From the NCBI GenBank assembly GCA_027326105.1, contig DAHWFB010000078.1:1-49620 (forward strand): a DNA stretch of 49,620 nucleotides. Direction: 5' to 3'. Both the position numbers and the translations under genes were made by a program. Under the pieces are notes generated by a model. It saw nothing but the letters and a program-made list of their open reading frames with translations. It was not told where the DNA came from and made no database searches. The stretch is from Acetobacteraceae bacterium. GTDB lineage: Bacteria > Pseudomonadota > Alphaproteobacteria > Acetobacterales > Acetobacteraceae. Of the stretch, positions 41,070 to 49,039 are shown in pieces (positions within the stretch are counted from its first letter, which is position 1; every line of letters starts with the position of its first letter).

Positions 41070-43136
41070 CTACCCGGCGGCGAGACTCGTCGCCGCGGCG
41101 CGGCGCTCGAAGAGGCGCAGCAGCAGGCGCAGCGCCTCCCCGCGCGGGGAGGCGAGGGCAGGGTCCTTCTCGGCGATCAGGGCGGCGTCCTGGTTCGCCA
41201 TGAAGAGCAGGCCCTCGTCGCGGCCGGGGTCGGCGAGGCGCCAGCCGGGTGTGCCGGACTGGCGGGTGCCGAGCAGTTCGCCGCCGCCGCGCAGGCGGAA
41301 GTCCGCATCCGCGATGGCGAAGCCGTCGTCGCAGTCGCGCAGCAGGACAAGCCGTTCGCGGGCAGCAGCGGTGGGGACATCCTCGTGCAGCAGCAGGCAG
41401 AATCCGGGCTGGCCGGCGCGCCCGACCCGGCCGCGGAGCTGGTGGATCTGGGCCAGGCCGAAGCGCTCGGCGTGGTCGATGACCATCACCGATGCCGCCG
41501 CGATGTCGATCCCGACCTCGATCACGGTGGTGGCGACGAGCAGGCGGCCGGGCGAGGCGGCGAAGGCGGCGAGCGCCGCCTCGCGCGCGGCGGGGTCCAT
41601 CCGCCCGTGGGCGAGCCCGACCGCGGCGCCGAACCGGGCGGAAAGGATGGCGAAACGCGCTTCGGCGGCGGCGATGTCCCCCGCCTCGCTTTCGGCCACC
41701 TGCGGGCAGACCCAGAAGATCGAGGCCCCGCGGGCGAGCATCCGCGCCACCCCCTCGATCACGGCGGGCAGCGTCGCCGCCGCATGCAGCGTGGTGCGCA
41801 CCTCGCCGCGCCGGCCGGGTGGGCGGATGAGGCGGCTCACCTCCATCTCTCCCCATTCGGCGAGCAGGAGGGTGCGCGGGATCGGGGTCGCGGTCATCGC
41901 GAGTACGTGGGTCGCACGGCCCTTGGCGCGGAGGGAAAGCCGCTGGTTGACCCCGAACCGGTGCTGCTCGTCGATCACCGCGAGCGCGAGATCGTGGAAG
42001 GCCACGGACTTCTGGAACAGGGCGTGGGTGCCGACCGCGAGCGGAATGGACCCATCGGCGAGGCCGGCACGGGCGGCGCGGGCTTCGGCGGCGGCGAGCG
42101 TGCCGGTGAGCAGCGCGACGGGGACCGGTGCGAGGCGGGCGAGGGTGCGGTGGTGCTGGCGGGCGAGCAGCTCGGTCGGCACCATCAGCGCCGCCTGCGA
42201 CCCCGCCTCCGCGGCGCGCAGCATGGCGAGCAGGGCGACCAGCGTCTTGCCGGCACCGACGTCGCCCTGCAACAGGCGCATCATCCGCCGCCCGGAGGCG
42301 AAGTCGGCGTCGATCTCGGCGAGCACGCGGGCCTGGTCGGAGTGCAGCGGGTGGCCGAAGGTGGCGAGCGCCGCGTCGCGCAAGCGTCCATCGCCAGCCA
42401 GCACGCGGCCTGGGCGCTTGCGCCGGCGGAGCAGCGCGAAGGCGAGCTGGGAGGCGAGAAGTTCGTCATAGGCGAGGCGCTCGCGGGCGGTGGGGGGCGG
42501 GATTTCGTCCGGCGCCTGCACCAGGCGGAGCGCCCCGGCGAAGCCGGGCCAGGCACGGCGGCGCAGCAGCGTGGGGTCATGCCATTCCGGAAGGGCGGGA
42601 ACGGCGGCGAGCGCGCCCTGCATGGCGCGGGCGACCTGGCGCGGCCAGAGGCCCGCGGTCAGCGGCCATTGCGGCTCGATGGGCGGTATGGCGGCAGGAC
42701 GGTCGGCGGGGACGACATGGTCGGGGTGGGGAAACCGCAGTCTGCCGTCGAAGAGTTCCACCCGGCCGGAGACCAGAAGGCGGGCGCGCGGCGGCATGGC
42801 AGCGAGGCGAGCGGGATGGAAGAGGACGATTTCGGCGAAGCCGGTGCCGTCGGTCACCAGGACACGCCAGGGCTGGCGCGGGCCCGCGGGCGCCTCCTGG
42901 CGCACCACCTCCACGGTTACCGTCGCGACGGCGCCGGGAGGAACTGCGCCCGTGAGCAGCGCGTGGAGCGAGGGGCGGAGGCTGCGGTCGGTGTACGCGA
43001 GCGGGAGGGTGAACAGCAGATCACGCAGCCGCTCGCCTTCCGCCACGCGGGCAAGACGGGCGGAGGTGGCGGCGCCGATGCCGGGCAGGCGTGACAGCGG
43101 CGCGAACAGGGGAGCGAGCGGATCGGGGACGGTCAA
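41070..43136 (-). CDS. recG: ATP-dependent DNA helicase RecG
   Basis: 688 residues from a TTG start at 43136 with GAGAG upstream. Branch-migration helicase that reverses stalled forks. N-terminal wedge/OB domain (LPGIGAATSARLARV; PPGAVATVTVEVVRQE), then LLQGDVGAGKTLVALLAML (Walker A), AVGTHALFQ, VIDEQHRFGVNQR (DEQH box), AMTATPIPRTL, AHGRMDP, LVATTVIEVGIDIAAASVMVIDHAERFGLAQIHQLRGRVGR (divided motifs V and VI) and RGGGELLGTRQSG. Full length for the family. It is separated from the MFS gene by 92 bp. Confidence 0.96.
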   Translation of the reverse strand: MTVPDPLAPLFAPLSRLPGIGAATSARLARVAEGERLRDLLFTLPLAYTDRSLRPSLHALLTGAVPPGAVATVTVEVVRQEAPAGPRQPWRVLVTDGTGFAEIVLFHPARLAAMPPRARLLVSGRVELFDGRLRFPHPDHVVPADRPAAIPPIEPQWPLTAGLWPRQVARAMQGALAAVPALPEWHDPTLLRRRAWPGFAGALRLVQAPDEIPPPTARERLAYDELLASQLAFALLRRRKRPGRVLAGDGRLRDAALATFGHPLHSDQARVLAEIDADFASGRRMMRLLQGDVGAGKTLVALLAMLRAAEAGSQAALMVPTELLARQHHRTLARLAPVPVALLTGTLAAAEARAARAGLADGSIPLAVGTHALFQKSVAFHDLALAVIDEQHRFGVNQRLSLRAKGRATHVLAMTATPIPRTLLLAEWGEMEVSRLIRPPGRRGEVRTTLHAAATLPAVIEGVARMLARGASIFWVCPQVAESEAGDIAAAEARFAILSARFGAAVGLAHGRMDPAAREAALAAFAASPGRLLVATTVIEVGIDIAAASVMVIDHAERFGLAQIHQLRGRVGRAGQPGFCLLLHEDVPTAAARERLVLLRDCDDGFAIADADFRLRGGGELLGTRQSGTPGWRLADPGRDEGLLFMANQDAALIAEKDPALASPRGEALRLLLRLFERRAAATSLAAG

Positions 43137-43228
43137 CGGACACTCTCGGGTGAGGACCCGCTGTGTAGCAGCACAACCCAGAGGCGGGGGAAGCCTCGGC
43201 TCCGCCCCGAACCGGACCGCAGGAGGCT

Positions 43229-44677
43229 TCAGTCGGTGGTGCCCGCGCGTTCGCTGTGCAGTTCGTGTTGGAGGGCGGCGAGGTCGGTACCGGTCTCCTC
43301 CACACTGCGGCCCGCGGTCTCATTGCCGAGGAACAAAAGCGGCATCACCAGCAGCGCCATCAGCGCGGCGAGGATGAGGAACAGGGTCGCGGGCTTGTAG
43401 GTAGCGAGCAGCCCGGGGATGTAGCGGATCATCACCACCCCGAGCAGGAAGCGGGTGATCACCTCGCCGGTGGCAGCTCCCGTCCCGCGCAGGCGGGTGG
43501 GGAATTGTTCCGCCATGTAGAGCTTGGGCACCGCGAAGCCGCCGAGTCCGAGGAACCAGGCGAGCAGGGCTGCGATGACCAGCATCGGCGTGGCCAGTTG
43601 CTGGCCGAGCAGGGCGAGGCAGACGGCGGTGATCAGCATGAAGGCGATGTGGGTGGGACGGCGGCCGATCCGGTCGCCGATGGTCGCGCCGGCGAGCGTG
43701 CCGAAGCCGGAGACGAACTGGAGCCCGGCAATGTAGAGCAGGGAATTGGTCGGCGTGGCGCCCATCTGGTGGAAGATCGTCACGCCATAGATGGTCATCA
43801 GGTAGAAGATCACGAACGGTGCGCCGAGCGCGCAATAGGCCACGAAAGCGCGCTTGAGATAGACCGGCTCGAACAGGGTCGCGATGCCGGCGCGGCGTTC
43901 GGCGGTCGCCTCCAGCACTTCGAGCGCAGCCCGGTTGGTGAGGTTGGGGTCGTGGGGCAGGCCGGCCTCGTTCTCGATGCGCTCGACCACGGCGCGCACT
44001 TCCGCGAAGCGGCCGCGCTTGAGCAGGAAGCGGGGCGATTCGGGCAGGTAGCGGGCGATGATCGGCACCAGCACCAGCGGCAGGCCGCCGAGCAGGAACA
44101 GCGCACGCCAGCCGGTCTCGGGCGGGAAGTTGCGCACCACCGCGATCGCCGTCAGCGTCGGGATCATGTAGGAGCCGGTGAGCACGAAATTGGCCCAGCC
44201 CACCGCCTCGCCGCGGCGCTTCTTGTTCACGAACTCCGAGATCAGCAGATAGGGGACCGGGAAGACACCTCCTTCGCCGAAGCCGGCGAGAAAGCGCATG
44301 ATCGCGAGTTGGGTGACAGTGGTGGCGAGCATGCTCGCCATGGTGAACACCGCGAAGAAGGCGACGCCGAGCGCGAGGATGCGCTTGCGGCCGTAGAGGT
44401 CGGCGAGCCGTCCGGCGGGCAAGAGGCCGAAGACGATGCCGAGCGTGCCGGAACTGCCCAAAAGGCCCATGTCCGCCGGCGACAGGTGCCACGCCTTCCT
44501 GAGCATGGGCAGGGCGGGACCGATGATGCCGATGTCGAAGGCCTCGACCAACCAGGCGAGCATGAGCAGGCCGACGATGCCCCACACCGTCCGCGTCATC
44601 GGGGCGCGATCGAGGCGGGCGAGCAGGTTTTCGTCGCGGAGAGCGGCGAGGTGGCGCTCGGACGGGGCGGCGGGCAT
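43229..44677 (-). CDS. MFS transporter (metabolite/sugar porter type)
   Basis: 482 residues; ATG with AGGAGA about 7 nt upstream. Twelve membrane segments. MFS signatures: GRLADLYGRKRILALG in loop 2-3, FLAGFGEGGVFPVPYLLISEF, LPESPRFLLKRGRFAEV after segment 6, GDRIGRRPTHIAF in loop 8-9, and MAEQFPTRLRGTGAATGEV. These fit the sugar-porter and aromatic/organic-acid symporter groups. Located after the biotin carrier gene on the same strand, it probably imports the substrate (an organic acid or sugar acid) handled by the carboxyltransferase/SDR genes. Substrate not determinable. Confidence 0.88.
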   Translation of the reverse strand: MPAAPSERHLAALRDENLLARLDRAPMTRTVWGIVGLLMLAWLVEAFDIGIIGPALPMLRKAWHLSPADMGLLGSSGTLGIVFGLLPAGRLADLYGRKRILALGVAFFAVFTMASMLATTVTQLAIMRFLAGFGEGGVFPVPYLLISEFVNKKRRGEAVGWANFVLTGSYMIPTLTAIAVVRNFPPETGWRALFLLGGLPLVLVPIIARYLPESPRFLLKRGRFAEVRAVVERIENEAGLPHDPNLTNRAALEVLEATAERRAGIATLFEPVYLKRAFVAYCALGAPFVIFYLMTIYGVTIFHQMGATPTNSLLYIAGLQFVSGFGTLAGATIGDRIGRRPTHIAFMLITAVCLALLGQQLATPMLVIAALLAWFLGLGGFAVPKLYMAEQFPTRLRGTGAATGEVITRFLLGVVMIRYIPGLLATYKPATLFLILAALMALLVMPLLFLGNETAGRSVEETGTDLAALQHELHSERAGTTD

Positions 44678-44745
44678 TGGCGGTCTCCTGGGGGTTTCCT
44701 GCGGTGTTCTTGTCGTGGGCGGCGCGGGCAGGCGGGCGGACCGGA

Positions 44746-45207
44746 TCAGGCGGGTTCGATGAGGAAGAGGGTCTGTCCGTATTGGACCGGAGCGCCGTCA
44801 GCCAATGGAATAGCGAGAACGCGGCCCACGATTTCGGCGCTGATCGTGGTGAAGAGCTTCATCACCTCGAGGATGCAAAGCTTGTCGCCGGGAACGACGC
44901 GGCTGCCGACCTCGACGAACGGCGGATCGCCGGGGGCGGGAGCGCGATAGAAAGTGCCGACCATGGGCGAGTGCACCGCGACCGCACCCGCCGGGATGGC
45001 GCCGGGCGCAGCGGCGGGAGCCGCCGCGGGCGCTACTGCCACGGTCGCGGGCGTTGCCGGTATGGCGGATACCGGGAGAGATTCCGCCCGTGCGGCGGCA
45101 TGGCGGCGAACGACGAGGCGGAGGTCCGCGGTCTCGAGGATCAGCTCCTCGCAGGCGCTGGCGTCGATGACGCGGACGATCTCGGCGATTTCCTCATAGC
45201 TCGGCAT
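44746..45207 (-). CDS. stand-alone biotin carboxyl carrier protein (AccB-like)
   Basis: 153 residues; the ATG at 45207 lies inside the end of the IclR gene (14-bp overlap), so it is probably coupled. The N-terminal 35 residues (YEEIAEIVRVIDASACEELIL, LRLVVRRH) follow the AccB pattern. An Ala/Pro linker (about 45-75) leads to the biotinyl domain: HSPMVGTFYRAPAPGDPPFV, VVPGDKLCILEVMKLFTTI with the biotin-accepting Lys117 in EVMKLF, and VQYGQTLFLIEP at the end. No accC follows, unlike the usual accBC operon; its partner here appears to be the carboxyltransferase encoded divergently. Confidence 0.92.
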   Translation of the reverse strand: MPSYEEIAEIVRVIDASACEELILETADLRLVVRRHAAARAESLPVSAIPATPATVAVAPAAAPAAAPGAIPAGAVAVHSPMVGTFYRAPAPGDPPFVEVGSRVVPGDKLCILEVMKLFTTISAEIVGRVLAIPLADGAPVQYGQTLFLIEPA

Positions 45208-46030
45208 GACGGACCCGCGGCGACGGCACTGCGCCGGCCTCCGGCGCGGCCGGGAACAGCGCCTCCCCCAGCCGCTCGGCGGCCTTCTGCAACACCGGGA
45301 TGTGGCGCGTGATCTCGCTCGCCCCGAGGCGCACCGCTGGGGCGGAGATGGCAATGGCGGCGCGCACCGCCCCCGAGCCGTCGCGAATCGGCGAAGCGAG
45401 GCAGACCACGCCGGCAAGGAACTCCTGGTCGTCGATGGAGAAACCCTGCTCGACGATGTGGTCGAGCTCGCGGCGCAGACGCAACGCGGAGGTGATGGTC
45501 GCCGGGGTGTAGCGGGTGAGGGTGAGCGCTCCGGTCATCGCCTCGCGCGGAGCCAGCGGCATATGGGCGAGCAGGAGCTTGCCCATGGCGGTGCAGTGGA
45601 GCGGCACCCGCGAGCCGCTCTCGAAGCGCAGGCCGAGCGGCCAGGACGCCTCGACACGGTCGAGATAGACGACGGCCGCGCCGTCGAGCGCGCCGAGGTT
45701 GACGGTTTCCCCGACCCGGGCGGAGGCCGCCTCGAGCAGGGCGCGGCCGGGGGCCCAGCGGACGGCGGCTTCGAGCGTGCGCAGCCCGAAGCCGAGCAGG
45801 CGGTGGCCGGGGCCGAGGCGGCGGGTGCCGGGTTCGCGGCGGAGCATCCCCTCGCCAACCAGCATGGCGACGATGCGGTGCATGGTGGGGATGGGAATGT
45901 TCAGGCGGGCGGCGAGATCGGCCGTGGTGGGGGCGCGGTCGGCGAGCACCACCGCCTCGAGCACGCCGAAAACCTTGAGCGTGGGGACCCCGGTCTTGCG
46001 CCGGGCCGGGGTGTGTCTGGCGGTGGTCAT
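45194..46030 (-). CDS. IclR-family transcriptional regulator
   Basis: 278 residues; ATG at 46030 with GGAG 10 nt upstream. Winged helix: TLKVFGVLEAVVLADRAPTTADLAARLNIPIPTMHRIVAMLVGEGML (divided; residues about 16-62). Effector domain: ETVNLGALDGAAVVYLDRVEA, VPLHCTAMGKLLLAHM, EQGFSIDDQEFLAGVVCLASPIRDGSG. First gene of the leftward set with the biotin carrier and MFS genes, divergent from the carboxyltransferase. It most likely controls both directions through the inverted repeat at 46080-46099, responding to a small organic acid. Confidence 0.92.
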   Translation of the reverse strand: MTTARHTPARRKTGVPTLKVFGVLEAVVLADRAPTTADLAARLNIPIPTMHRIVAMLVGEGMLRREPGTRRLGPGHRLLGFGLRTLEAAVRWAPGRALLEAASARVGETVNLGALDGAAVVYLDRVEASWPLGLRFESGSRVPLHCTAMGKLLLAHMPLAPREAMTGALTLTRYTPATITSALRLRRELDHIVEQGFSIDDQEFLAGVVCLASPIRDGSGAVRAAIAISAPAVRLGASEITRHIPVLQKAAERLGEALFPAAPEAGAVPSPRVRHAEL

Positions 46031-46079
46031 GGCATTTGTGCTCCGAGAGCGTGCCTGGCTGCGAAGCAACCACATGCGC

Positions 46080-46099
46080 TTTCGTTTTTCAATACGAAA
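46080..46099. promoter_or_regulatory. candidate operator of the divergent IclR regulator
   Basis: TTTCGT (46080-46085), 8-bp AT-rich spacer, ACGAAA (46094-46099): a perfect inverted repeat, in the 163-bp gap between the two divergent operons and in its most AT-rich part. Length, A/T-rich centre and TTTCG/CGAAA arms are in line with known IclR-family operators. It is the best binding-site candidate in the window. Confidence 0.6.
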
Positions 46100-46193
46100 C
46101 TCCTTGCAAACTGCGGCTGGGTTCGGCTTGCTGGCGCCCAGTGGCGGCCCTGCGGTGCGGGCTGCGGGTGGAAACGGGCGACGGGAGGCGGGC

Positions 46194-47687
46194 GTGGACC
46201 AGGCGGGTGCCCCGCGTCGGGTCGGGCTGGTGGACGTCACCCTGCGCGACGCCCACCAGTGCCTGTGGGCGACGCGGATGACGACCGCGATGATGGCGAC
46301 CATCGCCCCCCTGCTCGACCGCGCCGGGTTCGCCGCCATCGATCTCGTCGGCGGCGCGGTATTCGATGTCTGCGTGCGCTTCCTGCGTGAGGACCCGTGG
46401 GAGCGGATGCGCATCGTCTCCGGCTGGGTGCGCGAGACCCCGCTGATGGTGATGACGCGGGGGCAATCGCTTTTCACCTTCGCCTTCTTCCCCGACGATG
46501 TGGTGGCATTGACCGCGCAGCGGATCGCCGCCAACGGCTGCCGCATCGCCACTCCCTATGACGCGCTCAACGACATGCGCAATCTCGCGGTGCCGGTGGC
46601 GGCCTCGAAGCGCGCGGGCCTCACGGTGGTGGGCGGCGTGGTCTATTCGCTGAGCCCGGTGCATACGGACGACTATTACGAGCGCAAGATCCGCGAACTG
46701 GTCGCACTCGGGGTGGACGGGGTCTATCTCAAGGACCCAAGCGGGCTGCTGACGCCGGAACGGATCGCGACGCTGATCCCCCGCGTCCGCGCCGCCTGCG
46801 GGGCGCTGCCGCTGCATCTGCACAGCCATTGCCTGACCGGGCTCGCCCCGGCCAACGCGCTGCGCGCCGCCGAACTCGGGGTCGATCTGATCCACACCGC
46901 GACCTCCCCGCTCGCCGAGGGAGCCTCCCATCCTGCGACCGAGCGGATGGCAGCCAACCTGGCACGGCGCGGATTCGCGACGGGGATCGATCTCGCCCCC
47001 GTCGCCGAGGCGGCGGAGCGGCTGCGCTACCTCGCCCGCACCGAAGGCAGGCCGCTCGGTGCCATCGCCCCATTCGACGCCTTCCACTACGAGCACCAGA
47101 TGCCCGGCGGCATGATCTCCAACCTGCGCGCCCAGCTCGCAGGACTCGGGCTCGCCGCGCGGCTGCCCGAGATCCTCGAGGAGGCGGCGCGGGTGCGCGC
47201 GGAGCTCGGCTATCCGATCATCGTCAGCCCCTTTGCGCAGTTCGTGATGACCCAGGCGGTGCTGAACGTGCTTGGCGCCGAGCGCTACGCGACGGTGCCC
47301 GACGAGGTCCGCGCCTATGCGCTCGGCCGCTACGGGGAGATCGCCGGTGCGCTCGACCCCGCGGTCGCCGACCGCATCACCCGGGGTGGCGAGCCGGTGC
47401 GGGCGCGGCCGGGGGATCTGCTGGCGCCGGGACTGCCGCGGCTGCGCGCCGAGCGCGGGCCCTTCGCGAGCGAAGACGATCTCCTGCTCGCTGCCTTCTA
47501 TGCCGAGGCTGAGGTGCGGGCACTGAAGGCGGCGGGGCCGATCGATCTCCGCCACCCGCTGGCGGCGACGCCGCTCGCGACCTTGGTGCGCGAGATCGCG
47601 CGCCGGCCGGACATCCGCTCGTTCCATTTTACCGAACGGGGGACAGTAGGAAACAAGCGGGGAGAAGATGGATCTCGGCCTCGCTGA
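46194..47687 (+). CDS. biotin-dependent carboxyltransferase (transcarboxylase 5S / OadA / PycB-like)
   Basis: 497 residues from the GTG at 46194 with GGAGG 5 nt upstream. HMGL-like TIM barrel (about 8-275) plus conserved carboxylase domain (about 300-470). Metal and catalytic pattern: DVTLRDAHQ (Asp19), YLKDPSGLL (Lys180, normally carbamylated), HLHSH (His208, His210). Carboxybiotin region: ATSPLAEGASHPATE and FHYEHQMPGGMISNL. There is no C-terminal biotin domain; that is supplied by the separate carrier gene. It departs from pyruvate carboxylases at RGQS (usually RGAN/RGQN), IATPYDALND (usually F.FDALND) and HSH (usually HTHD), so the acceptor may not be pyruvate. It overlaps the SDR gene by 20 bp. 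Confidence 0.88.
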   Translation: MDQAGAPRRVGLVDVTLRDAHQCLWATRMTTAMMATIAPLLDRAGFAAIDLVGGAVFDVCVRFLREDPWERMRIVSGWVRETPLMVMTRGQSLFTFAFFPDDVVALTAQRIAANGCRIATPYDALNDMRNLAVPVAASKRAGLTVVGGVVYSLSPVHTDDYYERKIRELVALGVDGVYLKDPSGLLTPERIATLIPRVRAACGALPLHLHSHCLTGLAPANALRAAELGVDLIHTATSPLAEGASHPATERMAANLARRGFATGIDLAPVAEAAERLRYLARTEGRPLGAIAPFDAFHYEHQMPGGMISNLRAQLAGLGLAARLPEILEEAARVRAELGYPIIVSPFAQFVMTQAVLNVLGAERYATVPDEVRAYALGRYGEIAGALDPAVADRITRGGEPVRARPGDLLAPGLPRLRAERGPFASEDDLLLAAFYAEAEVRALKAAGPIDLRHPLAATPLATLVREIARRPDIRSFHFTERGTVGNKRGEDGSRPR

Positions 47688-48402
47688 ACGGGTGGCGGTG
47701 GTCACCGGCGGCGCTTCCGGGATCGGGCGGGCGATCGCGGCGGCACTGATCGCGGAGGGAGCGCGGGTCTACCTGCTCGACGTTGCCGAGCCGGCGGAGC
47801 TGCCCGCAGGAATGGCCGGGATGGTCCACGCCGATGTCCGCGAACCCGCCGCGGTGGCGGCGGCATTGGCGCGCGTAGCGCAAGCGGAAGGCGGGCTCGA
47901 CGTGCTGGTCAACAGCGCGGGGGTGCTCGGCAGCGGGGGCTTCGCCGAGGCCGATCTCGCACAATGGCGGCGGATCGAAGGGGTCAACCTGACCGGCGTG
48001 GTGGTGTGCTGCCAGGCGGCGATCCCCCATCTCGGCGCCCGCCGGCGGGGGCGGATCGTCAACATCGCCTCGGTCGCGGCCTTCCGCGGCGGCGGCGCGG
48101 TCGGCAACGTGCTCTACGGGGCCAGCAAGGCGGGGGTGGTGGCGCTGACCCTGGGGCTCGCCCGCGAACTCGGCCCGGCCGGCATCACCGTCAATGCCAT
48201 CGCCCCGGGGATCACGCCGACGGCGATGACGGCGGCACATCTCGGCGTGCGGAGGGCCGCGGCGATCGCCCGCAGGGTGCCGCTCGGGCGGCTGGCGCGG
48301 GCGGAGGATACCGCCGCGCTCGCTGCCTTCCTCGCCTCCGACCGGGCGGGCTTCATCAGCGGCACGGTCATCCCGGTGGATGGTGGCTGGCTAGCTGCGT
48401 AG
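47668..48402 (+). CDS. SDR-family NAD(P)-dependent oxidoreductase
   Basis: 244 residues; ATG with GGGGAGA just upstream, inside the end of the carboxyltransferase gene. Classical SDR: cofactor motif VVTGGASGIGRAIA (TGxxxGxG), LVNSAGVLG (NNAG type), catalytic Ser in NIASVAAF, YGASKAGV (YxxxK), NAIAPGITPTAM and C-terminal ISGTVIPVDGGW. Asp42 (YLLDVAE) after beta-2 suggests NAD preference. It probably oxidises a hydroxy group of the pathway substrate or reduces its keto product; the substrate is not known. Confidence 0.9.
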   Translation: MDLGLAERVAVVTGGASGIGRAIAAALIAEGARVYLLDVAEPAELPAGMAGMVHADVREPAAVAAALARVAQAEGGLDVLVNSAGVLGSGGFAEADLAQWRRIEGVNLTGVVVCCQAAIPHLGARRRGRIVNIASVAAFRGGGAVGNVLYGASKAGVVALTLGLARELGPAGITVNAIAPGITPTAMTAAHLGVRRAAAIARRVPLGRLARAEDTAALAAFLASDRAGFISGTVIPVDGGWLAA

Positions 48403-48420
48403 AACCCTGAAGGCGCGAAG

Positions 48421-48903
48421 CTACAGCTTCGCCAGCACTGCCTCGGCGGCGCTGACCTCGAACCCGCCCGGCTCCTCGACGCCGAGATGGGTCACCACCC
48501 CGTCCTCCGCGATCAGGGCGAAGCGCTGGGCGCGCACGCCGAGGCCGCGGGCGATCAGGTCGAGCTCGAGCCCGAGGGCGCGGGTGAAGGCGCCGGAGCC
48601 ATCCGCGAGCATGGTGACGGCGGTGCCGACCCGCTGCTCCTTGGCCCAGGCGTCGAGCACGAAGACATCGTTGACGGCGAGGCAGACGATGGCATCGACG
48701 CCCTTGGCGCGCAGCGCTTCGGCCTGTTCAAGGAATCCGGGGAGATGCTTGATGCTGCAGGTGGGGGTGAAGGCGCCGGGGACGGCGAACATCACCACCT
48801 TGCGGCCCTTGAAGATCTCCTCGGTGGAAATCTCGCGCGGGCCTTCGGGTGTCGGCGTCATCAGCTTCATCTTCGGGATGCTGTCCCCGACCTTGATCGT
48901 CAT
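48421..48903 (-). CDS. peroxiredoxin (Prx5 type)
   Basis: 160 residues. Reduces hydroperoxides with glutathione/glutaredoxin or thioredoxin. KVVMFAVPGAFTPTCSIKHLPGF holds the peroxidatic Cys in the Prx5 signature PGAFTPTCS; VNDVFVLDAWAK, MLADGSGAFTRALGLELDL and GLGVRAQRFALIAEDGVV follow. No second resolving Cys is near the C-terminus (one Cys in DAIVCLAVND). Convergent with the SDR gene after 18 bp and divergent from yqgE. Confidence 0.95.
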   Translation of the reverse strand: MTIKVGDSIPKMKLMTPTPEGPREISTEEIFKGRKVVMFAVPGAFTPTCSIKHLPGFLEQAEALRAKGVDAIVCLAVNDVFVLDAWAKEQRVGTAVTMLADGSGAFTRALGLELDLIARGLGVRAQRFALIAEDGVVTHLGVEEPGGFEVSAAEAVLAKL

Positions 48904-49039
48904 GCGTGCCCGCGTCCCCTGGTTTCATCCCGCCGAATCTTGCTTCTTCCGGTCGGGCTGGGAGCGCTCTGTAGCAAGCCCGCGAGCCGGTGTCACGGGC
49001 GGCTTGCGGCGGGCGGGCGGCGGGGCCACTCTAGGGGCG

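Noticed and set aside
44746-45207. Part of the housekeeping accBC acetyl-CoA carboxylase operon
   Set aside because: No accC follows; the gene is embedded between an IclR regulator and an MFS gene and is divergent from a carboxyltransferase of a different class.
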